Origin: Actinomycetes bacterium
GTDB taxonomy: Bacteria > Actinomycetota > Thermoleophilia > Solirubrobacterales > Solirubrobacteraceae
DNA: 55,400 nucleotides
Direction of reading: 5' to 3'
NCBI GenBank assembly: GCA_021792455.1
Contig: JAJYUP010000006.1
Coordinates: forward strand, 1 to 55,400
The notes beneath the pieces were generated by a model. The model did no database searches and had not been told where the DNA came from. It saw only the letters and a list, made by a program, of their open reading frames with translations. Shown one piece after another: positions 16,224 through 25,055 of this stretch. Position numbers and translations under genes: made by a program. The first letter of the stretch is position 1. The number at the start of each line of letters is the position of its first letter.

Positions 16224-17396
16224 ATGAGCGAGCGCGTGCGCCTGCCTCCGTCACTGTCAGCGCTGCCAAAGCATCCTGTGAGGTGGATGCCAGCGCTGGC
16301 CGCAGGGCTCTCGCTGCAGCAGTACGCAAGCTTCCTGCTGCGGCGCCTGGCAGGGCTTGCGGCGGTGCTGATGATCGCGATCTGGGTGCTGGAGGGCGAA
16401 GGCTACTTCTGGCCCGCATGGGTGTGGCTCGGCCTGTCCGTGCCAGTGACGCTCGACTTGATGGGACGCTGGGCGTGGCGCCACGAGCGGGGCGCCTCAC
16501 GCAGGGTCGCGTTGATGTGGGCGGTGATAATGGTGGGCTGCGGCATCCTCGTCGTGACGTGGATCCTGACGTGGCTGCTCGATGGCGTGAGGGAGTTCTG
16601 GCCGGCGTGGGGGCTCCTCGGCCTCGGCACCGCCGGCAGCGCCTACTCCCTGATCGCCCTCCACGACCGCCTGCTGGTCGCTCGGGGCAGGCGCGCGCTG
16701 AAGGAGCGGATCGACACGCTGACGCGGACGAGGCGGGAGGCGGTGGACGCCCAGGCGGCGCAGCTCTTGAGGATCGAGCGGGACCTCCACGATGGCGCTC
16801 AGGCGCGGCTCGTCGCCCTGACGTTGAAGCTGGGCAGAGCGGCTCTGAGGCTGGAAGACCGACCCGAGGTGAAGGCGCTGATCAACGAGGCCCAACGTGA
16901 AGCGGCGAGCGCGATCAGCGAGCTGAGGGACCTCGCGAGGGGGATCGTCCCGCCGCTGTTGGCCGACAGGGGGCTCGTGCCAGCCGTCGAAGCGCTGAGC
17001 TCCCGCTACGGCACAGGCACCGCGATCGAGGTGGACATCCCGTTCGAGGTGAGCCCTGCGGCGAAGGGCGCCGCCTACTTCGTGATCGCGGAGGCGTTGA
17101 CGAACGCGGTGAAGCATTCAGGCGCGAAGCACACCGCAGTGCGGATGTGCGGCGAGCGGGGCTGCTTGAAGGTGGTGATCTCAGACGACGGCTGCGGCGG
17201 CGCCGACCCGCTGGGCTCCGGGCTCGCAGGCCTGAGGGCACGCGTGGAGGCTCTCGACGGCACGCTGAGCATCGAGAGTCCTGTTGGACTGGGCACAGAG
17301 GTGTCGATGACGCTGCCATGCGCAGGCGAGCGCGAGCGACGCGGGGCTGCCGAGCGGCTGGCTGTGGGGCGGCATGCCGTTGGGATCGGCAGATGA
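16224..17396 (+). CDS. Sensor histidine kinase with duplicated 2TM sensor, DesK-like
   Basis: A 390-residue kinase. Residues 37-85 and 93-145 each contain two membrane spans, and each half has an aromatic FWPAW turn (62-66, 125-129), so the sensor looks like an internal duplication with almost no extracellular domain. The HisKA_3 phospho-acceptor is His189 in RIERDLHDGAQARLVAL. The ATPase domain has IAEALTNAVKHSGA, VISDDGCGGAD and GSGLAGLRARVEALDG. It overlaps the response regulator by 4 bp. With the desaturase immediately upstream, it plausibly senses membrane state. Confidence 0.9.
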   Translation: MSERVRLPPSLSALPKHPVRWMPALAAGLSLQQYASFLLRRLAGLAAVLMIAIWVLEGEGYFWPAWVWLGLSVPVTLDLMGRWAWRHERGASRRVALMWAVIMVGCGILVVTWILTWLLDGVREFWPAWGLLGLGTAGSAYSLIALHDRLLVARGRRALKERIDTLTRTRREAVDAQAAQLLRIERDLHDGAQARLVALTLKLGRAALRLEDRPEVKALINEAQREAASAISELRDLARGIVPPLLADRGLVPAVEALSSRYGTGTAIEVDIPFEVSPAAKGAAYFVIAEALTNAVKHSGAKHTAVRMCGERGCLKVVISDDGCGGADPLGSGLAGLRARVEALDGTLSIESPVGLGTEVSMTLPCAGERERRGAAERLAVGRHAVGIGR

Positions 17397-18049
17397 GGGT
17401 GGTGATCGCAGAGGATCTCGCACTTCTGCGGGAGGGCCTGGTCGCGCTCTTGAGGGAGAACGACATCGATGTCGTCGCTCAGGCGCAGGACGCCGAAGGG
17501 CTGCTGCGCGCGATCTCAGGGCACAAGCCCGACCTCGCGATCGTCGACGTGCGTCTGCCCCCGACGTTCAGCGACGAGGGGCTGCGCGCGGCGATCGAGG
17601 CGAGGCGCGCCTGCCCGCACCTGGGAGTGCTCGTGCTCTCACAGTACGTGGAGACGGCCTACGCGAGCGAGCTGATCGGCGGCAACAGCGCCGGCATCGG
17701 CTACCTGTTGAAGGAGCGGATCGGCGACGTGCGCGCGTTCCTGCAGGCGGTGGAGAGCGTCGCAGCCGGCGGCACGGTGCTGGATCGCGAGGTGGTGACC
17801 CAGATGCTGGACTCCGACAGGGGCCGAAGGGATGCGTTGAGCGCGCTGACCTCGCGCGAGCGCGAGGTCTTGGAGCTGATGGCGGAGGGCCGTTCGAACG
17901 CGGCTATCGCGGAGAGCCTGGTGGTGACCCAAGGCGCGGTGGAGAAGCACATCACGAGCATCTATTCAAAGCTCGATCTGCCCGCCTGCGAAGTGGACCA
18001 CAGGCGCGTGCTGGCGGTGCTGACGTACCTGCGCCTGGCCGACGGCTGA
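17393..18049 (+). CDS. NarL/LuxR-type response regulator, DesR-like position
   Basis: A 218-residue regulator starting at ATG 17393, which overlaps the kinase stop (ATGA). The receiver has IAEDLAL, phospho-acceptor D52 in AIVDVRLPP, the LSQYVE segment characteristic of one actinobacterial subclass, and Lys in YLLKERIG. The C-terminal LuxR HTH reads LTSREREVLELMAEG, SNAAIAESLVVTQGAVEKHI. It is the partner of the upstream kinase. Regulation of the desaturase is inferred from gene order alone. Confidence 0.92.
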   Translation: MRVVIAEDLALLREGLVALLRENDIDVVAQAQDAEGLLRAISGHKPDLAIVDVRLPPTFSDEGLRAAIEARRACPHLGVLVLSQYVETAYASELIGGNSAGIGYLLKERIGDVRAFLQAVESVAAGGTVLDREVVTQMLDSDRGRRDALSALTSREREVLELMAEGRSNAAIAESLVVTQGAVEKHITSIYSKLDLPACEVDHRRVLAVLTYLRLADG

Positions 18050-18155
18050 GGTGAGGCTGGCGGGCACGCAGATGGCTTGGGGCGCGCGGCAGGCGGCTGG
18101 CCTGAGGGTCGGCAGGCGGCGAGCCCGTCGCAGCCGCGGCAGAGCGGGCGCCCGC

Positions 18156-18161
18156 TAACCT
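18156..18161 (+). promoter_or_regulatory. Putative leaderless -10 hexamer
   Basis: TAACCT is followed by 7 nt and ATG 18169, with no Shine-Dalgarno. Confidence 0.55.
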
Positions 18162-18168
18162 TGCTGCG

Positions 18169-19098
18169 ATGCGTGCCCTGGCGGGAGATCGAGATAGACC
18201 ATCAGGCGTCTCGATCCAGGAGGTGGGCGACCCACAGCCGCTGCCATGCGAGGCTTTGGTGCGCGTGGAGGCCTTCTCCCTGAACAGGGGCGAGTGCCGG
18301 CGTCTGGGCGAGCTTTCGCCCAGGCAGCTGACAGGCTGGGATCTCGCCGGCGTCGTGGAGCGCGGCGCAGCCGACGGGTCAGGCCCCGCGGAGGGGAGCC
18401 GCGTCGTCGGCCTGACGCACGCCGGCGCCTGGGCTGAGCTGGCGGCGGTGAGGACCGACTGCCTGGCGGCTCTCGGTGAGGGCGTGGAGAGCAGCTGCGC
18501 TGCGACGCTGCCAGTCGCGGGGATGACCGCTCTGATCGCCCTGGAGGAGATCGGCTGCGTGATCGGCAAGCGCGTCTTGGTGAGCGGTGCGACCGGCGGG
18601 GTCGGCTCCTTCGCGGTGCAGCTGGCAGGGATGGCGGGCGCAGATGTGATCGCGGTGAGCCGGAGTGCAGTGCACGCTGGGCGGCTGGAAGAGCTCGGCG
18701 CAGGCGAGGTGGTGAGAGAGCTCTGCACAGACGGCGAGGATCTCGACGCTGTGATCGAGGGGGTGGGCGGCGCGAGCCTGGGCGCGGCGATCCAGCGGAT
18801 CGCCCCCGGCGGGACGATCGTCAGCTTGGCCTCGAGCGACACCTCTGAGGTCGCGTTCCCGTCCCGCTCCTTCTTTGCGCGAGCCCCAGGCGCGAGGCTG
18901 TACGGCCTGTTCTTGTTCTGGGAGCTCGAGCGGAGGCACTCCGGCACGGCGCTGCTCGGGAGGCTGGCGAGGCTCGTCTCACAGAACGAGCTGGACTGCT
19001 CGATCACGCTGGAGGACTCCTGGCACAACGCCGATGCCGCGATCTCCGCCTTGATGGAGCGGCGCCTGATCGGCAAGGCGGTCCTGCACGTGGAGTAG
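18169..19098 (+). CDS. Zinc-independent MDR oxidoreductase (quinone oxidoreductase-like)
   Basis: A 309-residue medium-chain dehydrogenase/reductase. The N-terminal GroES-like domain has [12 protein letters not shown] and GWDLAGVVE. The catalytic Zn ligands of alcohol dehydrogenases are absent, as in the quinone oxidoreductase branch. The NAD(P)-binding domain has [18 protein letters not shown] (Rossmann AxxGGVG). It probably reduces an enone or quinone substrate with NADPH in the cytosol. It appears to be transcribed alone from a leaderless promoter. Confidence 0.85.
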   Translation: MRALAGDRDRPSGVSIQEVGDPQPLPCEALVRVEAFSLNRGECRRLGELSPRQLTGWDLAGVVERGAADGSGPAEGSRVVGLTHAGAWAELAAVRTDCLAALGEGVESSCAATLPVAGMTALIALEEIGCVIGKRVLVSGATGGVGSFAVQLAGMAGADVIAVSRSAVHAGRLEELGAGEVVRELCTDGEDLDAVIEGVGGASLGAAIQRIAPGGTIVSLASSDTSEVAFPSRSFFARAPGARLYGLFLFWELERRHSGTALLGRLARLVSQNELDCSITLEDSWHNADAAISALMERRLIGKAVLHVE

Positions 19099-19143
19099 GG
19101 ACGGCTCGCCGGCGGCGAGGCGAAGCCTGTCGAAAACTGATCC

Positions 19144-19169
19144 TTACGTTATCGTCAAGTTGGTACTGT
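19144..19169 (+). promoter_or_regulatory. Possible operator plus leaderless -10 upstream of the MFS gene
   Basis: TACTGT (19164-19169) is followed by 6 nt and GTG 19176. Just upstream, TTACGTTATCGTCA (19144-19157) is an imperfect palindrome in an AT-rich pocket. It is the kind of site bound by TetR-type repressors of efflux pumps, but no regulator gene is adjacent. Confidence 0.35.
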
Positions 19170-19175
19170 CTGAGG

Positions 19176-20930
19176 GTGCGCTCAGCCGACCGCTCTGTGA
19201 CCGACGGAGGCCGACATTCCAAACGGCGTGAGCAGCCGCCCGCCGCGACCCTGAACGGTCGCGGCGACTCCTACAAGTGGATCGTCCTGTCGAACACGAC
19301 GCTTGCGGTTCTGCTGGCGACGCTGGATGCGTCGATCACCCTGATCGCGATGCCCGACATCTTCCGCGGCATCCACCTGGATCCGCTGCAGAGCGGCAAC
19401 AGCTTCTACCTGCTGTGGATGATCCTGGGCTTCCTGATCGTCTCGAGCGTCCTGGTCGTCTCTCTGGGCAGGCTGGGCGACATGTTCGGGCGCGTGCGAA
19501 TCTACAACCTCGGCTTCGTGATCTACACGCTCGCCTCTCTGATCCTGGCGGTCGACTGGCTGGACGGCAGGGCAGGCGCGACGTTCCTGATCGTCTTCAG
19601 GGTCGTACAGGGCATAGGCGCAGCGTTCCTGCTCGCGAACTCGGCGGCGATCGTGACCGACGCCTTCCCCTCGAACCAGCGTGGGATGGCGCTGGGCATC
19701 AACAACATCGTGGGCGTCTCCGGAACGTTCGTGGGCCTCGTCCTGGGTGGGATCCTCGCGCCGATCGACTGGCGCCTGGTGTTCCTGATCTCCGTCCCGG
19801 TGGGCCTCTTCGGAACCGTTTGGGCGTACCTGAAGCTGGAGGAGCTGAGCAGCCCGAGGCGAGCGCGGATCGACTGGGCAGGCAACCTCCTGTTTGCGAC
19901 GGGCTTGATCTCGATGATGGTCTCCGTGACGTATGGGATAAGGCCATACGGCCGCTCAGCGACAGGCTGGGGCAACCCGGTGACCGACGGCCTGCTGGCA
20001 GGTGGGCTGGCCTGCCTGCTGGCCTTCGCGGTCCTGGAGCGCAGGGTTGCCGATCCGATGTTCAAGCTCCCTCTGTTCAGGATCCGTGCCTTCACCTTCG
20101 GCACGCTCTCGACGTTCCTCTCAGCGGTTGCGAGAGGGGGCCTGATGTTCATGCTGATCATCTGGCTCCAGGGGATCTGGCTGCCGCTGCACGGCTACAA
20201 CTTCTCCGAAACCCCGCTGTGGGCGGGCATCTACATCCTGCCGCTGACGTTCGGGATGCTGCTGGCAGGTCCAGCCTCCGGCTACCTGTCCGACCGCTTC
20301 GGCGCGAGGCCGTTCGCGACGAGCGGCATGATCGGCGCCGCTCTGAGCTTCGGGCTGCTGACGCTGCTGCCGATCGACTTTCCCTACCCGGTGTTCGCGC
20401 TGGTGCTGGCGTTGAACGGCATATCGATGGGCATGTTCGCCTCGCCGAACCGCGCGGCGGTGATGAACAGCCTGCCCCCAAGCGATCGCGGCGCGGGCGG
20501 CGGCATGAACCAGACCTTTCAGAACTCCGCCCAGGTGCTCTCCGTGGGCGTCTTCTTCACGCTGATGGTCCTGGGCCTCTCGACAGACCTGCCAGGCGCG
20601 CTATCGAGTGGCCTGACCGCCCACGGAGTGAGCAGCGCAGGCGCGCATGAGATCGCAGGCCTGCCGTCGATCTCGATCCTGTTCGCCGCCTTCCTGGGCT
20701 ACAACCCGCTGGCGCACCTGGCCGGCAAGAGCCTGCTGAAGGGGCTCTCCCCCTCGAACAGGGCGATCGTGACAGGCCGCTCCTTCCTGCCCCACCTGAT
20801 CTCTGCGCCGTTCGAGAAAGGCCTCCACGAGGCGTTCTTCTTCGCGATCGCGGCGTGCCTGGTGGCGGCGGCGGCGTCTCTGATGCGCGGCGGGCGGTAC
20901 CGCGACGAGTCAGGCGACGCGGTACTGTGA
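19176..20930 (+). CDS. MFS exporter, DHA2 (EmrB/QacA) 14-TM family
   Basis: A 584-residue membrane protein. The first span (KWIVLSNTTLAVLLATLDASITLIAMPDI) carries the LDxxIxxxAxP motif of DHA2 drug:H+ antiporters. Motif A-like SLGRLGDMFGRVRIYN lies between spans 2 and 3, and motif C-like GVSGTFVGLVLGG lies in span 5. About 14 spans follow, with a second motif-A-like YLSDRFGARPFA half-way. The long loop before the last span (about 480-550) is typical. It exports an unknown hydrophobic compound. GTG 19176 is chosen because it is 6 nt after TACTGT; GTG 19197 is possible. Confidence 0.9.
   Translation: MRSADRSVTDGGRHSKRREQPPAATLNGRGDSYKWIVLSNTTLAVLLATLDASITLIAMPDIFRGIHLDPLQSGNSFYLLWMILGFLIVSSVLVVSLGRLGDMFGRVRIYNLGFVIYTLASLILAVDWLDGRAGATFLIVFRVVQGIGAAFLLANSAAIVTDAFPSNQRGMALGINNIVGVSGTFVGLVLGGILAPIDWRLVFLISVPVGLFGTVWAYLKLEELSSPRRARIDWAGNLLFATGLISMMVSVTYGIRPYGRSATGWGNPVTDGLLAGGLACLLAFAVLERRVADPMFKLPLFRIRAFTFGTLSTFLSAVARGGLMFMLIIWLQGIWLPLHGYNFSETPLWAGIYILPLTFGMLLAGPASGYLSDRFGARPFATSGMIGAALSFGLLTLLPIDFPYPVFALVLALNGISMGMFASPNRAAVMNSLPPSDRGAGGGMNQTFQNSAQVLSVGVFFTLMVLGLSTDLPGALSSGLTAHGVSSAGAHEIAGLPSISILFAAFLGYNPLAHLAGKSLLKGLSPSNRAIVTGRSFLPHLISAPFEKGLHEAFFFAIAACLVAAAASLMRGGRYRDESGDAVL
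20923..20928 (+). promoter_or_regulatory. Putative leaderless -10 hexamer
   Basis: TACTGT overlaps the MFS stop codon and is followed by 6 nt (GAACAG) and ATG 20935. Confidence 0.45.
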
Positions 20931-20934
20931 ACAG

Positions 20935-21576
20935 ATGGAGGAAGTCCTGGAAGGCGTCTTTCACTGGCGGGCGCGACATCCAAAGATCGGCTTCTTGGTG
21001 GACTCCTACTGGCTGGAGCGCGGCGGCGTCCTGATCGACCCGCTGGTGCCAGAAGACGTGGGGTTGGAGTGGTTCTCCGACCGCGCGCTGCCTCCTCAGG
21101 CGGTGCTGTTGAGCAACCGGCACCACTACCGTGACTCCGCGAAGTTCGTGGAGCGCTTCGGCTGCTCGGTCCACTGCAGCTCGAAGGGACTTGGCGAGTT
21201 CGGGCCCGACGAGCCCGTGACGGGCTTCGAGTTCGGCGAGGACCTCCCCGGCGAGGTCCTGGCCTGCGAGGTCGACGCGATCTGCCCCGACGAGAGCGCT
21301 CTCCTGATCGTGGCAAGCAGGGCGTTGGCGCTGGCCGACGGGGCCGTCCTGAGCCCAGAGCCCGCCTTCGAGCCGCAGCTGGGGTTCGTGCCCGATGCGC
21401 TGATGGACGACCCAGAGGGGACGAAGCAGGGCCTGCTCTCGGCCTACCGGCGGCTGCTCGAGGAGCTGGACTTCGAACACCTCCTGCTTGCGCACGGCGG
21501 GCCATTGGTGGGCAACGGGCGGGCGAAGCTGGAAGAGCTGGTGTCGAGCGGCGGTCGCACCGCCTTCGAGCTGTGA
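20935..21576 (+). CDS. Metallo-beta-lactamase-fold-like protein with degenerate metal motif
   Basis: A 213-residue protein whose N-terminal half (FLVDSYWLERGGVLIDPLVP, then VLLSNRHHYRDSAKF) follows the MBL plan. Where active enzymes have HxHxDH it has HHYRDS, so the second and third metal His are replaced. A C-terminal LLLAHGGPLVGNG resembles the last His-containing loop. It may be a non-hydrolytic member or use a different metal set. The start follows the MFS stop by 4 nt. The next gene starts within its stop (GTGA). Confidence 0.65.
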   Translation: MEEVLEGVFHWRARHPKIGFLVDSYWLERGGVLIDPLVPEDVGLEWFSDRALPPQAVLLSNRHHYRDSAKFVERFGCSVHCSSKGLGEFGPDEPVTGFEFGEDLPGEVLACEVDAICPDESALLIVASRALALADGAVLSPEPAFEPQLGFVPDALMDDPEGTKQGLLSAYRRLLEELDFEHLLLAHGGPLVGNGRAKLEELVSSGGRTAFEL

Positions 21577-22121
21577 GGCTGGCAGGGGTCTCGGCAATCT
21601 CGAAGCTGACGCGCGCATCGCCGGCGTGCGCGGCGGCGATGCTGGTCTTGGGTGCGACCCTGGCCTTTTCAGCCCGCCCTCCCGCTGCGGCTGCCGCCGC
21701 AGCATCATCCGCAGCGGTGCCCCAAGGGGCGACTGGGGCGGCGAGCAGTGCATCATCCGCAACGGTGCCCCAAGGGGCGACTGTGGCGGCGAGCAGTGCA
21801 TCATCCGCAACGGTGCCCCAAGGGGCGACTGGGGCGGCGAGCAGTGCATCATCCGCAACGGTGCCCCAAGGGGCGACTGGTGCAAAGGCGAGCACCCCCA
21901 CGAGCCGGTCCGGCCCGACACTTCGCCGCTCGGCGCCCGCGATCGCGCTGGCCGCGCTCGCCGCCCTGCTCGCGATCGGCTGCATCGCCTGGGGCGTGAT
22001 GCGCCTGCTCGCACTCGAGCCATCTTGGGCTCCGACGCTGCGCCACTCCTTCGCAGAGGCGGGCTTCCGGGTCTCCGCGACCTGGGCCGAACTGCTCGAC
22101 TGGCTGAGGCTTGGCCGCTGA
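21573..22121 (+). CDS. Repeat-containing membrane protein of unknown function
   Basis: A 182-residue protein from GTG 21573, overlapping the preceding stop. An N-terminal hydrophobic segment (about 17-45) resembles a signal or anchor. Four 16-residue Ala/Ser-rich repeats of the form SSATVPQGATGAASSA follow, then a second span (about 122-145) and a C-terminal amphipathic tail with LLDWLRLGR. The repeat block is the part between the two membrane segments. No family is recognised. It sits just upstream of nrdJ with about 100 bp between. Confidence 0.6.
   Translation: MRLAGVSAISKLTRASPACAAAMLVLGATLAFSARPPAAAAAAASSAAVPQGATGAASSASSATVPQGATVAASSASSATVPQGATGAASSASSATVPQGATGAKASTPTSRSGPTLRRSAPAIALAALAALLAIGCIAWGVMRLLALEPSWAPTLRHSFAEAGFRVSATWAELLDWLRLGR
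21702..21893 (+). repeat. Four 48-bp tandem repeats, in frame
   Basis: Units start with GCATCATCCGCA at 21702, 21750, 21798 and 21846, exactly 48 bp apart. The first three are nearly identical; the last diverges in its 3' third. They are coding (16 residues each), with no spacers, so this is not CRISPR. Confidence 0.9.
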
Positions 22122-22226
22122 GGGCGAGATGGCTGCGAAGCGTTCCGTCCGGCGCGAGCGCAACGATGTCCGGCCCGACTGAGAAGAGCTTCCAAGGACG
22201 CAGCGAGCCGTAGAGGAGGACGACCA

Positions 22227-25055
22227 ATGGATTCGATCACGCACACGACGAGCACAGACGAGGTCCTCCCTGGGCGCCCGCTCACCGTCAAGCGCTTCTA
22301 CACCGACTCTGTGACCCACCCCTTCGACGCTGTCGAGTGGGAGGTCCGCGACGCGCGGATCGGGCACGGCGGCAGGATCGCGTTCGAGCAGCGCGAGGTG
22401 GAGTTCCCGAAGAGCTGGTCCCAGAACGCGACGAACATCGTCGCTCAGAAGTACTTCCGTGGTCAGCTCGGCGACCCGGCGCGGGAGCGCTCCGTCAAGC
22501 AGATGATCTCGCGCGTCGCGGGCACCATCGCCACGTGGGGCGCCGAGCGCGGCTACTTCGCCTCAGAGCCGGATCGCGAGTCCTTCGAGCACGAGCTGAT
22601 CCACATCCTCCTCCACCAGATCGCCGCCTTCAACTCTCCCGTGTGGTTCAACGTCGGCTTCGAGGAGAGCCCGCAGTGCTCGGCGTGCTTCATCCTCTCA
22701 GTGGAGGACGACATGGAGTCGATCCTCGCCTGGAACACGAAGGAGGGGATGATCTTCAGGGGCGGCTCAGGATCAGGGATCAACCTCTCGAAGATCCGCG
22801 GCTCGATGGAGCCGTTGGCGAAGGGCGGCACCGCTTCAGGACCGGTCTCCTTCATGCGCGGAGCCGACTCCTGGGCTGGCACGATCAAGTCGGGGGGCAA
22901 GACCAGAAGGGCGGCCAAGATGGTCGTGCTCGACGTCGACCACCCAGACATCAGGGAGTTCATCTGGTGCAAGGCGAAGGAGGAGGAGAAGGCGAAGGCG
23001 CTGCGGGAAGCAGGCTTCGACATGTCGATCGACGGCGACGGCTTCACCTCGATCCAGTACCAGAATGCGAACAACTCCGTGCGCGTCACCGATGAGTTCA
23101 TGGAAGCGGTCGAGCGCGAGGAGCACTGGTCGCTGATCGCTCGCACTACGGGCGAGCCCGTCGGCGAGCCCTTCCCAGCGAGGGAGCTGATGAAGGAGAT
23201 CGCGGAGGCCGCCTGGCGCTGCGCCGACCCTGGGGTCCAGTACGACAGCACGATCAACCGCTGGCACACCTGCCCGAACTCTGGGCGCATCAACGCCTCC
23301 AACCCGTGCAGCGAGTACATGCACGTCGATGACTCCGCCTGCAACCTCGCGTCGATCAACCTGATGAAGCTCCGCCGCCCTGACGGCAGCTTCGACGTAG
23401 AGGGCTTCGAGCACGTCGTCGACGTGATGCTGCTCGCCCAGGAGATCATCGTCGGACCCTCGAGCTACCCGACAGAGGAGATCGCCGTCAACGCGCGCGC
23501 TTTCCGACAGCTCGGCCTGGGGTACGCGAACCTCGGCGCCTACCTGATGGCGGGCGGCATGCCATACGACTCCGAGGATGGCAGGGGAGTTGCGGCGGCG
23601 ATCACTGCGCTGATGACAGGCCGCGCCTATCGTCGCTCGGCGGAGATCGCCGCGGCGCTTGGCCCATACGAGCGATATGAGCAGAATCGGGACGCCCACA
23701 ACGCCGTGATGCGGATGCACCGGGACGCCGCTGAGGCGATCCCAGAGGAGATCTGCGCAGACGGCGCGCTGCTCACAGCGGCCCGGCGCGCCTGGGAGGA
23801 GGCGGTCGATCTAGGCGAGCGGTTCGGGTATCGCAACGCGCAGGCGACGGTCCTCGCTCCGACTGGCACGATCTCGTTCCTCATGGACTGTGACACGACG
23901 GGCGTCGAGCCTGACTTCTCGCTCGTGAAGTACAAGGAGCTCGTCGGCGGCGGCCAGATGACGATCGTCAACAGGACGATTCCGCTCGCACTCAGAACGC
24001 TTCGTTACAGCGATCATCAGATCGAGCAGATCGAGGCCCACGTCGCCGAGCATGGCACGATCGTCGGCGCGCCTGGACTCGCAGAGGAGCATCTGCCGAT
24101 CTTCGACGTCGCGGTCGGCGAGCGGGCGATCTCTCACGCCGGCCACCTGAAGATGATGGGCGCGGTGCAGCCCTTCATCTCAGGCGCGATCTCAAAGACG
24201 GTGAACATGCCGGAGAGCGCGACGGTGCAGGACATCGAAGACGCCTACCTGCAGGCGTGGCGGCTCGGGATCAAGGCGCTGGCGATCTACCGGGACGGCT
24301 CGAAGACCGCCCAGGCGCTGCGCACAGATGCAAAGAAGGAGAAGCCAGCCGACGTCGACGAGCTCGTAGAGCAGGCTGTGAGCAGGGCTCTCGCCGAGGC
24401 TGGTCCGAAGCGGAAGCGAATGCCTCAGGAACGCCAGTCGATCACGCACAAGTTCTCGATCGGAGGGCATGAGGGCTACATCACCGCGGGGATGTACGAG
24501 GACGGATCGGTCGGGGAGATCTTCCTCACCGACATCGGCAAGGAGGGCTCGACGCTGCGCGGGATGATGAACTCCTTCGCGACTGCGATCTCGATCGCGC
24601 TGCAGTATGGCGTGCCGCTCGAGACGCTCGTGCGCAAGTTCAGCTACATGCGCTTCGAGCCGGAGGGGATCACGAGCAACCCTGAGATCCCCTTCGCGAA
24701 GTCGATGCCCGACTACATCATGCGCTGGCTCGCCTCCCGTTTCCTGCCAGCGGACGTTCAGGAGGAGCTTGGGATCCTCACCCCAGAGGTGCGCTCTCGA
24801 AAGGCCGCGCAGGAGGCTGGCCAGGCGATCGCCGCATCTGACACCGCAGGTCCATCCTCAGGTGCGACTGAGGCGCAGGCGCGCAGGCCAGGGGCGCCGC
24901 CAAGCTCCACACTGACCAGCCGACCACCTGTCATCCCAGCGAAGCTGCGGGGTCTCGACCTGGGGCCTGCCTGCAGCCAGTGCGGCGGGATGATGCAGCG
25001 GACGGGGTCCTGCTACACCTGTTCTTCCTGCGGCAACAACACCGGCTGCGGCTGA
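22227..25055 (+). CDS. nrdJ: Adenosylcobalamin-dependent (class II) ribonucleoside-diphosphate reductase
   Basis: A 942-residue enzyme making deoxyribonucleotides from ribonucleotides using B12. Visible features are FNSPVWFNVGF with Cys151/Cys154 in CSACFIL (one redox Cys), the NPCSEYMHVDDSACNLASINL active-site loop (NPCSE at about 359-363, with radical Cys and Glu), PTGTISFLMDCDTTGVEPDF, and a C-terminal domain with Cys-rich tail CSQCGG, CYTCSSCGNNTGCG (about 914-942) that shuttles electrons. The length matches the NrdJ long form. A strong Shine-Dalgarno GAGGAGGA (22213-22220) precedes the ATG, unlike the leaderless neighbours. Only about 105 bp lie upstream and no cobalamin riboswitch is recognisable. 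Confidence 0.95.
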   Translation: MDSITHTTSTDEVLPGRPLTVKRFYTDSVTHPFDAVEWEVRDARIGHGGRIAFEQREVEFPKSWSQNATNIVAQKYFRGQLGDPARERSVKQMISRVAGTIATWGAERGYFASEPDRESFEHELIHILLHQIAAFNSPVWFNVGFEESPQCSACFILSVEDDMESILAWNTKEGMIFRGGSGSGINLSKIRGSMEPLAKGGTASGPVSFMRGADSWAGTIKSGGKTRRAAKMVVLDVDHPDIREFIWCKAKEEEKAKALREAGFDMSIDGDGFTSIQYQNANNSVRVTDEFMEAVEREEHWSLIARTTGEPVGEPFPARELMKEIAEAAWRCADPGVQYDSTINRWHTCPNSGRINASNPCSEYMHVDDSACNLASINLMKLRRPDGSFDVEGFEHVVDVMLLAQEIIVGPSSYPTEEIAVNARAFRQLGLGYANLGAYLMAGGMPYDSEDGRGVAAAITALMTGRAYRRSAEIAAALGPYERYEQNRDAHNAVMRMHRDAAEAIPEEICADGALLTAARRAWEEAVDLGERFGYRNAQATVLAPTGTISFLMDCDTTGVEPDFSLVKYKELVGGGQMTIVNRTIPLALRTLRYSDHQIEQIEAHVAEHGTIVGAPGLAEEHLPIFDVAVGERAISHAGHLKMMGAVQPFISGAISKTVNMPESATVQDIEDAYLQAWRLGIKALAIYRDGSKTAQALRTDAKKEKPADVDELVEQAVSRALAEAGPKRKRMPQERQSITHKFSIGGHEGYITAGMYEDGSVGEIFLTDIGKEGSTLRGMMNSFATAISIALQYGVPLETLVRKFSYMRFEPEGITSNPEIPFAKSMPDYIMRWLASRFLPADVQEELGILTPEVRSRKAAQEAGQAIAASDTAGPSSGATEAQARRPGAPPSSTLTSRPPVIPAKLRGLDLGPACSQCGGMMQRTGSCYTCSSCGNNTGCG

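Noticed and set aside
21702-21893. CRISPR-like array (four 48-bp repeats)
   Set aside because: The units are contiguous with no variable spacers, and they are in frame inside a protein gene.
22122-22226. Cobalamin riboswitch upstream of the B12-dependent reductase
   Set aside because: The gap is only about 105 bp and lacks a recognisable B12 box; such riboswitches are longer.
20557-22227. Long minus-strand open frames across the MFS/MBL/repeat genes (for example repeated MMHCSPPQSPLGAP)
   Set aside because: They are antisense shadows. The 48-bp repeat lacks stops in several frames, and the plus-strand genes have family motifs.
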